Positions 30,276-38,498 are shown, numbered from the stretch's first letter. The stretch: DNA of 64,000 bases from VAZQ01 sp963816745 (GCA_963816745.1 CAWFLQ010000005.1:62001-126000), one strand, 5' to 3'. The notes: a model not told the origin generated them from the letters alone. Translations and numbers: made by a program.

Positions 30276-30369
30276 GTCTGGAATACTTCATTTGGTGGGG
30301 CAACATCGCCGTGCTTGGTGACGACTTCATGACATCATAAGGCGCTGCGCCTAACGGACCGTCAAGCCG

Positions 30370-31032
30370 TCAGGTACGCAGGAACTCGGCGGCCAAGGCC
30401 CTGGTTATTGGCCGTTTTTGCCGCATCGCCTCGTCGTCGAGCAGGCCCACCACGTGGCGCGCGGCGGCAAACGAACGCTCGATCCGCATCGCCACATAGG
30501 CGATCAGGCTTTGGTCGACCGCGAGCTGGCGGTCGGCGAACAGCTTCACCAGCACGGCGCGCAACAGCGCATCGTCGGGCGGCGCGAGCGCGACGACCGG
30601 CAGCGCCTTGAGGCGGGAGCCGAGGTCGCGGATGGCGACGCTCATGAGCGCGGTGCGCGCCGTGAGCAGCACGAATGCCGCCTCCTCGCGGGCGAGATTG
30701 AGCAGGTGAAAGAGCGCCCGCTCGTCGAACGCGCCGGTGGCGACGTCCTCGACCACCAGCGCGCCGGTGGCGAGCGCGCTCGGCACCGCCGCCTCGTCGA
30801 GCGCACGCGCGGCGATGCGCCGCGCGCCCGCCACCTGCGCCCATATGGCGGCAAGGTGGCTCTTGCCGGAGCCTTCCGGGCCCGTGAGCATGACGGTGCG
30901 ATGCGGCCAGCCCGGCCAGGAATCGATCAGGGCCAGCGCCTGCGCATTCGACGGCCCACTCAGGAAATCTTCGCGCGCAGAGCTCTCCGCGTGATCGAGC
31001 GCGAGCGCGAGTTGACGCGGGCCGGTCGACAT
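30370..31032 (-). CDS. hdaA: DnaA-related regulatory protein HdaA
   Basis: A 220-residue AAA+ protein with a Walker A loop TGPEGSGKSHLAAIW, ALVVEDVATGAFDERALF in the Walker B position, FVLLTARTAL and SRLKALPVVALAPPDDALL (sensor and arginine-finger region), but without the DnaA DNA-binding domain. In Caulobacter and relatives HdaA with the beta clamp stimulates ATP hydrolysis by DnaA, preventing over-initiation. The Walker B is the degenerate form usual for the family. Its ATG overlaps the stop of the upstream permease gene (ATGA). Confidence 0.88.
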   Translation of the reverse strand: MSTGPRQLALALDHAESSAREDFLSGPSNAQALALIDSWPGWPHRTVMLTGPEGSGKSHLAAIWAQVAGARRIAARALDEAAVPSALATGALVVEDVATGAFDERALFHLLNLAREEAAFVLLTARTALMSVAIRDLGSRLKALPVVALAPPDDALLRAVLVKLFADRQLAVDQSLIAYVAMRIERSFAAARHVVGLLDDEAMRQKRPITRALAAEFLRT

Positions 31033-32090
31033 CAGGGCGGCTTTTCCCCCGTATAGAGCGGGCTCGCCAGATATTGCCGCATGCCGAACCGGAACAGCAC
31101 CGCGATCGCGGCCGCGAGCGGCACGGCGAGCAGCAGGCCGACGAAGCCGAAGAGGTAGCCGAACGCGAACATGGCGAAGATCATCCAGAGCGGATGCAGT
31201 CCCACGCGCTCGCCCACGAGCTTGGGCGAGACGATGTTGCCCTCGACGAACTGCCCGACCAGGAAAATGAGGACCACGACCACGATGCGCTTCCAGTCCG
31301 GCCAGAATTGCGCGATCGCCACGCTCGCCGCGATCATCAGCCCGGTCATCGAGCCGATATAAGGAACGAAGGTGATCAGACCGGCGACGAGGCCGATGAG
31401 CAGGGCGAAATCGAGCCCCACCAGCATCAAGGCGAGTGCGTAGTAGGACCCGAGAATGAGGCACACGCCGAATTGCCCGCGCAGAAAGCCGCCGATGGCG
31501 GCATCGATTTCGCGGGCGAGCTCGCGCACGGTGTCACGCTGGCGCACCGGCACCCAGCCGTCCATGGCATTGACCATCGGATGCCAGTCGCAGATCAGGT
31601 AGAAGGTCACGACCGGCATCACGATCAGGATCGAAGCGAACGAGACCAGTGCCTTGCCGCCGGTCCAGAGCGAATAGGAAAAGCTCAGGAGCCACGTGGC
31701 GGCCTGGCTGACGAGCTCGGACACCGTTTGGTTCTTGTTGCCGGAGCCCAGCCAATTCAGCCAAGGGAAGCTCGGGTCGACGAGCATTTCCTGAACGCGC
31801 TTGAAATAGCCGGGAATGTTGGAGATCAAAGCCGACGCCTGTTGCACCAGGAGCGGAACGAAAAGCAGTACCGCTGCAACCAGCGCCACGACGATGACGC
31901 CGACGATCAAGAGCGCCGCGACGGTGCGGTTGATGCCGCGCCGCTCCATGCGGTCGGCGAGCGGCGACAGCACGTAGGCGAGCGCCATTCCGGCCACGAA
32001 CGGAAGCAGAATCTCGTGCAGGAGCCACAGCAGCAGAGCGAGCGCGACGAACGTCACGAGCCAGAACCTGAGCGGGCGACCGTACATCAT
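31032..32090 (-). CDS. AI-2E family (PerM-like) membrane permease
   Basis: A 352-residue integral membrane protein with about eight hydrophobic helices. Characteristic parts are LPFVAGMALAYVLSPLADRME near the N-terminus, the central GGFLRGQFGVCLILGSYYALAL, FVPYIGSMTGLMIAA and the C-terminal VEGNIVSPKLVGERVGLHPL, which define the AI-2E transporter family. Substrates of most members are unproven. The first of two consecutive methionines (MMYGRPLRFW) is used as start. It lies between hdaA and the phosphatidyltransferase gene in one minus-strand operon, the usual order in this group. Confidence 0.92.
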   Translation of the reverse strand: MMYGRPLRFWLVTFVALALLLWLLHEILLPFVAGMALAYVLSPLADRMERRGINRTVAALLIVGVIVVALVAAVLLFVPLLVQQASALISNIPGYFKRVQEMLVDPSFPWLNWLGSGNKNQTVSELVSQAATWLLSFSYSLWTGGKALVSFASILIVMPVVTFYLICDWHPMVNAMDGWVPVRQRDTVRELAREIDAAIGGFLRGQFGVCLILGSYYALALMLVGLDFALLIGLVAGLITFVPYIGSMTGLMIAASVAIAQFWPDWKRIVVVVLIFLVGQFVEGNIVSPKLVGERVGLHPLWMIFAMFAFGYLFGFVGLLLAVPLAAAIAVLFRFGMRQYLASPLYTGEKPP

Positions 32091-32110
32091 CGCTTTATCG
32101 CCTCCGCCCG

Positions 32111-32656
32111 TCAGGGCTCCATCTCCGCCGCGTTCATATGGCGAACCCACTCGGCGACATAGAAGGCAATGGAAACCAGGGTCAAGGCTGCGACCAGCGC
32201 CGTCAGCGCGACAACAGCGATGTGGGCATTGAAGCTGAACCCGAGCGCGGCCATGACCACGAGGGCGAGCACGATCTGCGCGACGGTGTTGAGCTTGGAA
32301 ACCATCAAGGGCTTGAGCGGCACCGGCTTGTCCACCAGCCAGGACAGGATCACCGCGCTGACGATCATGATGTCGCGGGAGACAACGAGAATGACCAGCC
32401 AGCGCGGGACCGCCTCGGTGATCCCGAGCGCGACATAGATCGAGACCAGCATCGCCTTGTCGGCGAGCGGATCGAGGTAGGCGCCGAGCTCGGTCGCCAT
32501 GCCGAAGCGCTTCGCCAGGAACCCGTCGACGGCGTCGCTGATGCCGGCGGCGAGGAACAGGGCGAATGCGATCTGCATTTGGCCCGCGGTGATCGCCCAG
32601 ACCACGACCGGCACCAAGAGGATGCGGCCAAGCGTAATTAGGTTCGGAATACTCAA
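32111..32656 (-). CDS. CDP-alcohol phosphatidyltransferase (PgsA-like)
   Basis: A 181-residue membrane enzyme. The CDP-alcohol phosphotransferase motif is visible as SDAVDGFLAKRFGMATELGAY followed by LDPLADK (D-x-x-D-G ... A-R/K ... G ... D-x-x-x-D). MSIPNLITLGRILLVPVVVW is the typical start of PgsA and related cardiolipin-synthase-like enzymes. It probably joins a CDP-activated lipid to glycerol phosphate or phosphatidylglycerol. Which of the two cannot be decided here. It is the first gene of the operon with the permease and hdaA. Confidence 0.87.
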   Translation of the reverse strand: MSIPNLITLGRILLVPVVVWAITAGQMQIAFALFLAAGISDAVDGFLAKRFGMATELGAYLDPLADKAMLVSIYVALGITEAVPRWLVILVVSRDIMIVSAVILSWLVDKPVPLKPLMVSKLNTVAQIVLALVVMAALGFSFNAHIAVVALTALVAALTLVSIAFYVAEWVRHMNAAEMEP

Positions 32657-32671
32657 AGCTCAGCGCCCCGA

Positions 32672-32749
32672 CCAGTGTGGCGGATTTGACGTTCCTACCA
32701 GCATCGCTGCGAGTTCATCGTAGGAACGTCAAATCCAAAGCCACACTGG
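32672..32749. repeat. Long palindromic element A
   Basis: An inverted repeat of 25 paired bases per arm. The outer arms CCAGTGTGG/CCACACTGG (9 bp) and inner arms GGATTTGACGTTCCTA/TAGGAACGTCAAATCC (16 bp, perfect) are separated by an asymmetric bulge (1 base left, 4 right); the loop is 23 bases. It lies 15 bases upstream of the phosphatidyltransferase start and 13 bases from element B, which has the same plan. Confidence 0.9.
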
Positions 32750-32762
32750 AATCATAGAGTTG

Positions 32763-32838
32763 CTAGTGTCCCTTTGGTTCCGACGTTCGTACAAGAGCGT
32801 GCCGCAAAAGGATACGAACGTCGGAACCGGGACACTAG
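32763..32838. repeat. Long palindromic element B
   Basis: Outer arms CTAGTGTCCC/GGGACACTAG (10 bp) and inner arms GGTTCCGACGTTCGTA/TACGAACGTCGGAACC (16 bp), both perfect, with a 3-base bulge on the left side only and a 21-base loop. The inner arm shares the core GACGTTC and the frame GG-T---GACGTTC-TA with element A, so both belong to one family of palindromes. No T-run follows, so an ordinary terminator is unlikely. Confidence 0.9.
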
Positions 32839-32967
32839 GGCCCCGCGCTTCGCCATCTCGGCGATGGCCTGCGCACGTGGCCATACGGCGTCAGTATACC
32901 CACGATCAAGCCATTGCACAGTCGCGGATTCCCAAGTACCGAAACGGCAGTCTCGCCCGGTGATCAG
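32839..32967. other. Spacer upstream of purN
   Basis: 129 bases without a supported gene. purM, usually adjacent to purN in related genomes, is absent. The reverse strand is open over this stretch (reading WLDRGYTDAVWPRAQAIAEM), which could be a remnant of another gene, but nothing identifies it. Confidence 0.35.
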
Positions 32968-33579
32968 ATGCCCAAGAAGCGCGTTGCCATCCTGATTTCT
33001 GGTCGCGGCTCCAACATGGTGGCGCTGATCACCGCGGCAAAAGCGCCGGACTATCCCGCCGAGATCGCGCTCGTGCTCTCCAACCGCCCCGACGCCGGCG
33101 GGCTCGCCCGGGCAAGCGCGGAGGGAATCGCGACGGCGGTCGTCGATCACACCACATTCGGCAAGGACCGCGAAGGCTTCGAGCGCGCGCTTCAGACGGC
33201 GCTTGAAGAGCGCTCGATCGACATCGTGTGCCTCGCCGGCTTTATGCGGCTGTTGACGTCGTGGTTCGTCCGCCGCTGGGAGGGACGGCTGATCAACATC
33301 CATCCGGCGCTGCTCCCGGCCTTCAAGGGCCTCGATACCCATGCGCGTGCGCTTGCGGAGGGCGCGACCTTTCACGGCGCCACCGTCCACTTCGTGGTGC
33401 CGGAAATGGATTCCGGGCCGACGATCGTCCAGGAACGCCTGCGAATTCATCCCACCGACAATGCCGACACGCTTGCCGCACGAGTGCTCGAAATCGAGCA
33501 TAGAATCTATCCACAGGCGCTCGCGCTCGTCGCCTCGGGTCGCATCGCAATGGTCGATGCCCGAAAGGAGGTACCATGA
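32968..33579 (+). CDS. purN: Phosphoribosylglycinamide formyltransferase
   Basis: PurN transfers a formyl group from 10-formyltetrahydrofolate to GAR, the third step of purine synthesis. The 203-residue protein has ILISGRGSNMVALI, VCLAGFMRLLTSWFV, the catalytic INIHPALLPAFKG and HGATVHFVVPEMDSGP with the Asp of the active site. The ATG at 32968 precedes MPKKRVAILI, the normal start. An upstream in-frame extension has no family similarity. Its TGA overlaps the ATG of the next gene. Confidence 0.96.
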   Translation: MPKKRVAILISGRGSNMVALITAAKAPDYPAEIALVLSNRPDAGGLARASAEGIATAVVDHTTFGKDREGFERALQTALEERSIDIVCLAGFMRLLTSWFVRRWEGRLINIHPALLPAFKGLDTHARALAEGATFHGATVHFVVPEMDSGPTIVQERLRIHPTDNADTLAARVLEIEHRIYPQALALVASGRIAMVDARKEVP

Positions 33580-34309
33580 TCACGCTCTACACCTTCGGCC
33601 GCAGCTTCGGCCTGCCGGATCCGAGCCCGTTCGTCACCAAGGCCGAAGTGCTGCTCAAGATGTCCGGCCTGCCCTTCCGCATCGATACCGAGGGTTTCAA
33701 CAAGGCGCCCAAAGGCAAGCTGCCCTATATCGACGACGACGGCGAGCGCATCGCCGATTTCGACCTTCATCCGCTGGCACATCGAGAAAAAGTACCGGGT
33801 CGACTTCGATCGCGCGCTCGACGCGGGTGAGCGCGCAACCGCCTGGGCCTTCGAGAAGATGGCCGAGGACAATCTCTACTGGACCCTGCTCGATTCCAGG
33901 TGGACCGACGATGCCAACTTCTACAAGGGCCCGGTGCACTTTCTTCAGCAGGCTCCCGGCACCGTTGCGGCCGATCGCGATCGCGATGGTCCGCCGCCAG
34001 GTCCGCAAGACGCTGAAAGCCCATGGCCTGGGGCGACATTCCAACGCCGAGATCGTCGCGATCGGCACCCGCTCGATCGACGCCATCGCGGAGCATCTCG
34101 GGCAGAAGCCGTATTTCATGGGGGGCGAGCCGAGCGGGGTCGATGCCACCATGTTCGCCTTCGCCGCCGGCGCGCTGTGCCCGGCCTTCGACACACCGCT
34201 GCGCACGGCCGCCGAGCGTCACGGCAATCTGCGCAGCTATGTCGCCCGGATGACCGCGCGATTCTACCCGGAACTCGGAGAAGTCGCCGGCATCAGGGCG
34301 GCGGCGTGA
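33576..34309 (+). CDS. Glutathione S-transferase-like protein, two apparent +1 indels
   Basis: The N-terminal thioredoxin-like domain reads MITLYTFGRSFGLPDPSPFV then KAEVLLKMSGLPF and KGKLPYIDDDGERIADS, the GST pattern with the cis-proline before Tyr-Ile. Two extra bases, near 33762 (T in GATTTCGACC) and near 33954 (C in CTCCCGGCACC), break the frame. Corrected, it contains FIRWHIEKKYRVDFDRALD, RWTDDANFYKGPVHFLQQ and the helical C-terminal domain with YFMGGEPSGVDATMFAF. The corrected product has about 243 residues, close to GST-fold proteins of the failed-axon-connections/metaxin type. It starts inside the purN stop, after a good AAAGGAGGT Shine-Dalgarno sequence. Substrate unknown. Confidence 0.83.
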
Positions 34310-34324
34310 GCCGCGAAACACAAA

Positions 34325-34346
34325 CCCCCGGCGCGTGGGCCGGGGG
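34325..34346. terminator. Hairpin between convergent GST-like and cspA genes
   Basis: CCCCCGGC and GCCGGGGG form a perfect 8-bp GC stem with a 6-base loop. On the minus strand the stem is followed by TTTGTGTTT, so it most likely terminates the cspA transcript. On the plus strand no T-run follows. Confidence 0.6.
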
Positions 34347-34390
34347 CTACGGGAAACTCGCTTGCCGGATTGACCGGCCTTCCCGCCACG

Positions 34391-34594
34391 TCAGGACACC
34401 TTGAGATTTTCCGCTGATGTCTTGCCGCGATTGGTCACGAGCTCGTACTCGACGGTCTGACCTTCGTTGAGGCTGCCGAGGCCCGCACGCTCCACCGCCG
34501 AGATATGGACGAACACGTCCTTGTCGCCGCTGGAAGGCCGAATGAACCCGTAGCCTTTAGTTGGATTGAACCATTTGACGGTGCCCTTTTGCAT
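34391..34594 (-). CDS. cspA: Cold-shock domain protein
   Basis: A 67-residue cold-shock protein: KGTVKWFNPTKGYGFI with RNP1, KDVFVHISAVE with RNP2, and the usual end GKTSAENLKV. It binds single-stranded nucleic acid and is expected to act as an RNA chaperone. The ATG at 34594 gives the normal length. The symbol denotes the family; alphaproteobacteria carry several paralogues and the exact one is not determined. Confidence 0.95.
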   Translation of the reverse strand: MQKGTVKWFNPTKGYGFIRPSSGDKDVFVHISAVERAGLGSLNEGQTVEYELVTNRGKTSAENLKVS

Positions 34595-34979
34595 CGTCTT
34601 TCTCCTGAGCAAGTTTACGTCTCGAGTGGAGTGCCGCGAACGCATCGCTGCGAGCCGCGCCACAACCCGGGTTTTGGGGAGATCCGAAGCGAATGCTGCC
34701 TCTCGGCACGCAACGGCCGGAGCGGCCAAAATCCGAATTATGGCAAAACAAATATGTAAAATGCGGCTGCAGCATGACTATGGCGCCGCACGGCACGATC
34801 CATGCACACCGATTCATGCACACCGATCCATGCACACCGATCCATGCACATCGTTACCGCACGGCAGGGGCGAGCGCCGTGCATTCGTCGATGCTATCAT
34901 CCGGCACGGCTCGCGCCTTTCGGAAAGCCGACACGGCATTTTCGAAGGCACGCGATAGAGCCGAACAAGGGGGAAACGC
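34595..34979. other. Intergenic region between cspA and the DoxX gene
   Basis: 385 bases between divergent genes. It should contain the cspA promoter and a long 5' leader, as is common for cold-shock genes, but no individual element can be assigned. The only clear structure is the 14-bp tandem repeat entered separately. Confidence 0.45.
34796..34851. repeat. Tandem repeat, four copies of a 14-bp unit
   Basis: The unit CGATCCATGCACAC occurs four times without spacers. Copy 2 has one change (CGATTCATG...) and copy 4 ends in T. It lies about 130 bases upstream of the DoxX start. Unit length and absence of spacers exclude a CRISPR array. It could be a simple polymorphic repeat or multiple binding sites. 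Confidence 0.92.
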
Positions 34980-35483
34980 ATGAGCACGATCACATCCGAA
35001 TCACATGTACCGGCGAGCGAGCCCAGGCCGATCATTCCGGCGCTCGCTTCGTTCTACGCCCACAGCCGCGACCTCTCGTGGCTGGTCGTCCGCCTCACGG
35101 CGGGCGGGATGCTGCTGGTCCACGGGATTCAAAAGGCGATGCCGATGGCCGAGAAGGGCTTCGCCGCCACCATCGAGGCCTTCGCCGCCGGCAGCATGGC
35201 TCGCCGCGGGATCGAGCCCGCGCTGCCCGCCGCCTACGCCGTGTTCTTTCTCGAGACCATCGGCGCGGTCCTGATCATGCTCGGGCTGTTCACGCGCTTC
35301 ATTGCGGCGGCCGCGGCGATCCAGTTCGCGGTCATCACCTTCGTTGCGCACTGGCCGCAGGGCTTCGTCTGGAGCCGGGGCGGATGGGAGTATCCGCTGT
35401 TCTGGGGCCTCATCCTCTTCGCCATCGCCTTGCGCGGCGGCGGCCCCTACTCGCTCGACCGCAAGCTCGGCTGGGAGCTGTAA
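34980..35483 (+). CDS. DoxX family membrane protein
   Basis: A 167-residue protein with four predicted membrane helices: LVVRLTAGGMLLVHGIQKAM, AAYAVFFLETIGAVLIMLGL, FIAAAAAIQFAVITFVAH and YPLFWGLILFAIALRGGG. The order and GGGPYSLDRKLG at the end are typical of the DoxX family, inner-membrane proteins of mostly unknown biochemical role, some linked to quinone-dependent oxidation or stress. A purine-rich AAGGGGGAAA ahead of the ATG is a plausible ribosome-binding site. Confidence 0.9.
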   Translation: MSTITSESHVPASEPRPIIPALASFYAHSRDLSWLVVRLTAGGMLLVHGIQKAMPMAEKGFAATIEAFAAGSMARRGIEPALPAAYAVFFLETIGAVLIMLGLFTRFIAAAAAIQFAVITFVAHWPQGFVWSRGGWEYPLFWGLILFAIALRGGGPYSLDRKLGWEL

Positions 35484-35490
35484 CGGTTCG

Positions 35491-35519
35491 TCGGTGATCG
35501 GATTTCCCGATCACCGACT
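35491..35519. terminator. Perfect 12-bp hairpin between convergent DoxX and TerC genes
   Basis: GTCGGTGATCGG and CCGATCACCGAC pair perfectly around a 5-base loop. It starts 7 bases after the DoxX stop and ends 13 bases before the TerC stop on the other strand, a position suited to a bidirectional terminator. T-runs are short or missing on both sides. Confidence 0.7.
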
Positions 35520-35532
35520 TCGGCCCTCGTCC

Positions 35533-36453
35533 CTACGCCTTCTCGGCCTCGACCTGGCGACGGCTGCGCGACATCGCGTAGCCGATGACGAGCACGACGG
35601 CGATGACGCCGCGCGCCAGCCAGACCTTGAGAGCCTCGTTCTCCGGAATGATGGCGCCGATCAGGAGGTCGCCGGCGATCCAGACGGCGAGGCCGATGGC
35701 GGCCATGGTCTCGTCCAGGTGGAACGGACGATGCCGGCGCACGAGCAGCATGCCCAGTCCGACGACGATGACGGCGCCGACGGGGCCCGCCCAGGCATGC
35801 AGGCTGTGCGCCGTGGCTTCGCTGACCCGGCCGACGATGAAGGGATCGGTCGACATGATGTCGCCGGCGACCCATCCCAGCAGCGCGCCGCCGGCCCAGA
35901 CCAGGATCCGGAAGCGTTCGAGCAGGGCCATCAGGATCGCGCTGCCCGCGATGATGAGCGGGACGCTGGTCGCGAGACCGAAAATGATGAGCGTGGTCTT
36001 GATGGCGGCGGCGTGGGCGATGTCCACTTTCGCCGCCGCGACCTCGGCCGACGCCGCGATCGCGATGACGTTGTCGAGGCTCATCACGATGTCGGCGATG
36101 GCGACGATGCGCACGGCGCGCCAGAGGTTTTCCGCCGCCTCGATGTTGCCTTCGCCCTCGGCGTCCTCGGTCACCAGCTTGGTGGCCACCCAGAACAGCA
36201 GCAGACCGCCGACGAGCTTGAGGAAGGGGTAGGTCATCGCCTGCGCCACGACCAGGGTGAACAGCACGCGCAGCAGGACGGCGACGCCCGCTCCCAGGAT
36301 CATGCCCCAAAGCCGCTGGCGCGGCGGCAGCCGCATGCAGGCGAGCGCGATGACCACGGCATTGTCGCCGGATAGGATGATATTGACGCCGATGATCTGA
36401 ACAGCGGCAATCCAGATCGGCGCGTGCGTGATGTTGTCGAGAAGAAAGCCCAC
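35533..36453 (-). CDS. TerC family integral membrane protein
   Basis: A 306-residue polytopic protein with the two TerC signatures VNIILSGDNAVVIALACM and ADIVMSLDNVIAIAASAE, each containing the conserved Asp-Asn in a membrane segment. Further helices include LRVLFTLVVAQAMTYPFL and TTLIIFGLATSVPLIIAG. TerC proteins are associated with metal export (manganese in several bacteria) and tellurite resistance. The actual substrate here is unknown. Full length; monocistronic by position. Confidence 0.92.
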   Translation of the reverse strand: MGFLLDNITHAPIWIAAVQIIGVNIILSGDNAVVIALACMRLPPRQRLWGMILGAGVAVLLRVLFTLVVAQAMTYPFLKLVGGLLLFWVATKLVTEDAEGEGNIEAAENLWRAVRIVAIADIVMSLDNVIAIAASAEVAAAKVDIAHAAAIKTTLIIFGLATSVPLIIAGSAILMALLERFRILVWAGGALLGWVAGDIMSTDPFIVGRVSEATAHSLHAWAGPVGAVIVVGLGMLLVRRHRPFHLDETMAAIGLAVWIAGDLLIGAIIPENEALKVWLARGVIAVVLVIGYAMSRSRRQVEAEKA

Positions 36454-36620
36454 CTGGCACCCCTTGATTTGCGATTTTTACAGCGCCGCCTGGCCCTTAC
36501 GGCCCTGCCCGGCACGGCAAAGCACCGCCTCCGCCGGACGAGGCCAGTCTACAGGCGCCTCCCGAGCCTTGACCAGCAAGGCTTGACCAGAGCGCCAAAA
36601 TGCCACGCGGAGCCCTCGCC

Positions 36621-37043
36621 TCAACCGACAATCTCATTGCCGGAAAAGAACTGCGCAATCTCTTTTTGCGCCGTATCGGGCGCATCCGAGCCGTGCACCG
36701 AGTTCTCGCCGATCGACCGCGCGTGGGTCTTGCGGATGGTCCCGGCCGCCGCCTTGGCAGGATCGGTCGCACCCATGATGTCGCGATACTTCGCGATTGC
36801 ATTCTCGCCTTCGAGCACCTGCACCACCACCGGTCCGGAGATCATGAAGTCGACCAGCTCGCCGAAGAACGGCCGCTCGCGATGGACCGCATAGAAGGTT
36901 TCCGCCTGCTCGCGGCTGATGCGGGTGCGCTTCTGCGCGATGATGCGCAGGCCCGCCTGCTCGATCATGGCATTGATCGCGCCGGTGAGATTGCGGGCGG
37001 TAGCGTCAGGTTTGATGATCGAGAAGGTACGCTCGCGCGACAT
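36621..37043 (-). CDS. ndk: Nucleoside diphosphate kinase
   Basis: Ndk transfers phosphate between nucleoside tri- and diphosphates through a phosphohistidine. The 140-residue product has RTFSIIKPDATARNLTG, ERPFFGELVDFMISGPVV and the active-site NSVHGSD preceded by IRKTHARSIGE. The ATG at 37043 gives the standard length; longer upstream frames are not conserved sequence. Confidence 0.97.
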   Translation of the reverse strand: MSRERTFSIIKPDATARNLTGAINAMIEQAGLRIIAQKRTRISREQAETFYAVHRERPFFGELVDFMISGPVVVQVLEGENAIAKYRDIMGATDPAKAAAGTIRKTHARSIGENSVHGSDAPDTAQKEIAQFFSGNEIVG

Positions 37044-37308
37044 GGACTGCTTCTTTTCCAGGAGGGAGACGGGAAAGCCCGATTGCCGCGGCTTATAGCG
37101 GCCGGGCCGAAGCGCGGCAAGACTGGGAACACACATGGACTTGCCGTGCCGGGGCGCTGGCTTCGTTTGCCAGCGCCAGACCGGCGCCTGACGCCCCGCC
37201 CCGACCGGGGCCCTGTTTTCCCCGAGCGGCTTTGAACCCGATGGAACTCCCGCCCGACTGATGAGCGGGATGTGAGAGCACATCCAAGAAAAACAGGAGA
37301 AAACCCCC

Positions 37309-37545
37309 ATGTTCCGCAAGACCATCCTCGCCGCCGCCGCCGTTGCCACCGTCACCGTCGCCGCGCTCGTTCCGACCACTGCGTCCGCGCACTACAAGGG
37401 CTGGTGGGGTGGCTGGGGCTTCCGCACGGGCGTCTTCCTCGCTGCCCCGATGGCCTACGGCTACTACAATTACAACCACAACTGCGTCGGCTACGTCCCG
37501 ACGTACTCCGGCTACATGAAGAAGGTCTACGTCCCCTGCTACTGA
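37309..37545 (+). CDS. Small secreted Gly/Tyr/Trp-rich protein
   Basis: A 78-residue protein with a clear signal peptide (MFRKTILAAAAVATVTVAAL ... TTASA, cleavage probably before HYKGWW). The mature part of about 50 residues is rich in Gly, Tyr, Trp and Asn, with two cysteines (HNCVGY, VPCY) that could form a disulfide. A good AGGAG lies ahead of the ATG. Similar small proteins are frequent in Bradyrhizobium relatives, function unknown. A terminator-like hairpin follows. Confidence 0.75.
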   Translation: MFRKTILAAAAVATVTVAALVPTTASAHYKGWWGGWGFRTGVFLAAPMAYGYYNYNHNCVGYVPTYSGYMKKVYVPCY

Positions 37546-37568
37546 TCCCTCCGATCATTCCTGAACGA

Positions 37569-37600
37569 AAGCCCCGGTCTCGCGCAGCGAGTCGGGGCTT
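37569..37600 (+). terminator. Hairpin after the small secreted protein gene
   Basis: AAGCCCCG pairs with CGGGGCTT (8 bp) and an inner CTCGC/GCGAG extends the stem. Position 24 bases after the stop fits a transcription terminator, though only CTTCTCGTATT follows, which is not a strong U-tract. Confidence 0.6.
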
Positions 37601-37645
37601 CTCGTATTGCGGATCGCAGGAGCGCAACAGCGGCGGCTTTCGCCA

Positions 37646-38469
37646 TCAGACCAGCGCGATCAGCCGCGCCGGCCCGCCGGTCGCGTCCTTCACCTTCGCC
37701 AAGCCCACAACCAGCGTCGCGCCGGACGGCGGCACCTTGTCGAGATTGGCGACGTTCTCCAGCCCCCAGCGGCCCGACGGCAGCCACGCGTAGTGCACCT
37801 TGAAATCCTTCGACGGACCGTTGTCGAGCGACAGCGTGTCGACCGCGAGGCCCAGCGACCTTCCGCTCCTTCATCAGCCATTCGGCCGCCGCGGGACCGA
37901 CGCCGGGGAAGTGGAACACGCCGGCGCCATCCTTGCCGGTGTACTTGGCGGCATCGCCGACGTGCTGCGCCCAGCCGGAATGCATGGCCACGCAGCAATT
38001 GTCGGGCAGCCGCCGGTGCTTCTTCTCCCAGGCGGCGAGATCCTCGCGCGTGAGCAGGTAGTCGGGGTTCTGCGCCGCCTTCGCCGCCACGTCGACGACC
38101 GCGAGCGGAACGACCAGCGTGTCGGCGGGAATCTTCTCGGCGGTGGCGCCGTTTTCCGAGAAGTGGATCGGCGCATCCAGATGCGTGCCGGCATGCTCGA
38201 CGATCCGCCACCAATAGAGATTGAACCCGTCCTTCTTGAGGTCGAACTTCTTCTCCATCTCGATGCCGGGCACGCCGAAGAAGGTCGGAAAGTCCGGCGA
38301 CATGGTATGGGTGAGATCGACGGTCGCGCTGAACCGGCGCGCCGGCGCGGCCGACGCCGTCTCCGGCGTCACCGCCGCGGCAGCGAACGCAGGCGGCCGC
38401 CGCCCCCTTGAAGAAGCCGCGCCGCGAGAGCGCGTGCCGCACCGCCTCCTGACATCCGGGAACGCACAT
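37646..38469 (-). CDS. Cyclase family protein with Tat-type signal, two apparent +1 indels
   Basis: The start MCVPGCQEAVRHALSRRGFF carries a twin-arginine motif (SRRGFF) followed by an alanine-rich hydrophobic stretch, so export by Tat is likely. The body has VDLTHTMSPDFPTFFG, EHAGTHLDAPIHF with the metal-binding histidines and aspartate of the cyclase (kynurenine formamidase-like, PF04199) family, and CCVAMHSGWAQHVGD. Extra bases near 38393 (T in GCCTGCG) and near 37857 (G in CTGGGCC) break the frame. Corrected, it ends DTLSLDNGPSKDFKVHYAW ... LIALV at 273 residues. The substrate is unknown. Confidence 0.85.
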
Positions 38470-38498
38470 GGCAATCCTCCGTCATTGCGTAGCGAATA

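Noticed and set aside
29193..30332. 379-codon + strand frame opposite ppk
   Set aside because: Composition is dominated by Arg, Glu, Leu and Asp without motifs, and ppk on the other strand is certain from its signatures.
31074..32162. 362-codon + strand frame opposite the AI-2E permease
   Set aside because: The predicted protein is extremely rich in His, Asp, Glu and Gln, the mirror of a transmembrane gene. No start signal or family sequence.
34796..34851. CRISPR array
   Set aside because: The 14-bp units abut without spacers, are too short for CRISPR repeats, and no cas gene is nearby.
35302..36375. 357-codon + strand frame opposite TerC
   Set aside because: Acidic/His-rich low-complexity shadow of a membrane-protein gene. 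TerC motifs on the minus strand are unequivocal.
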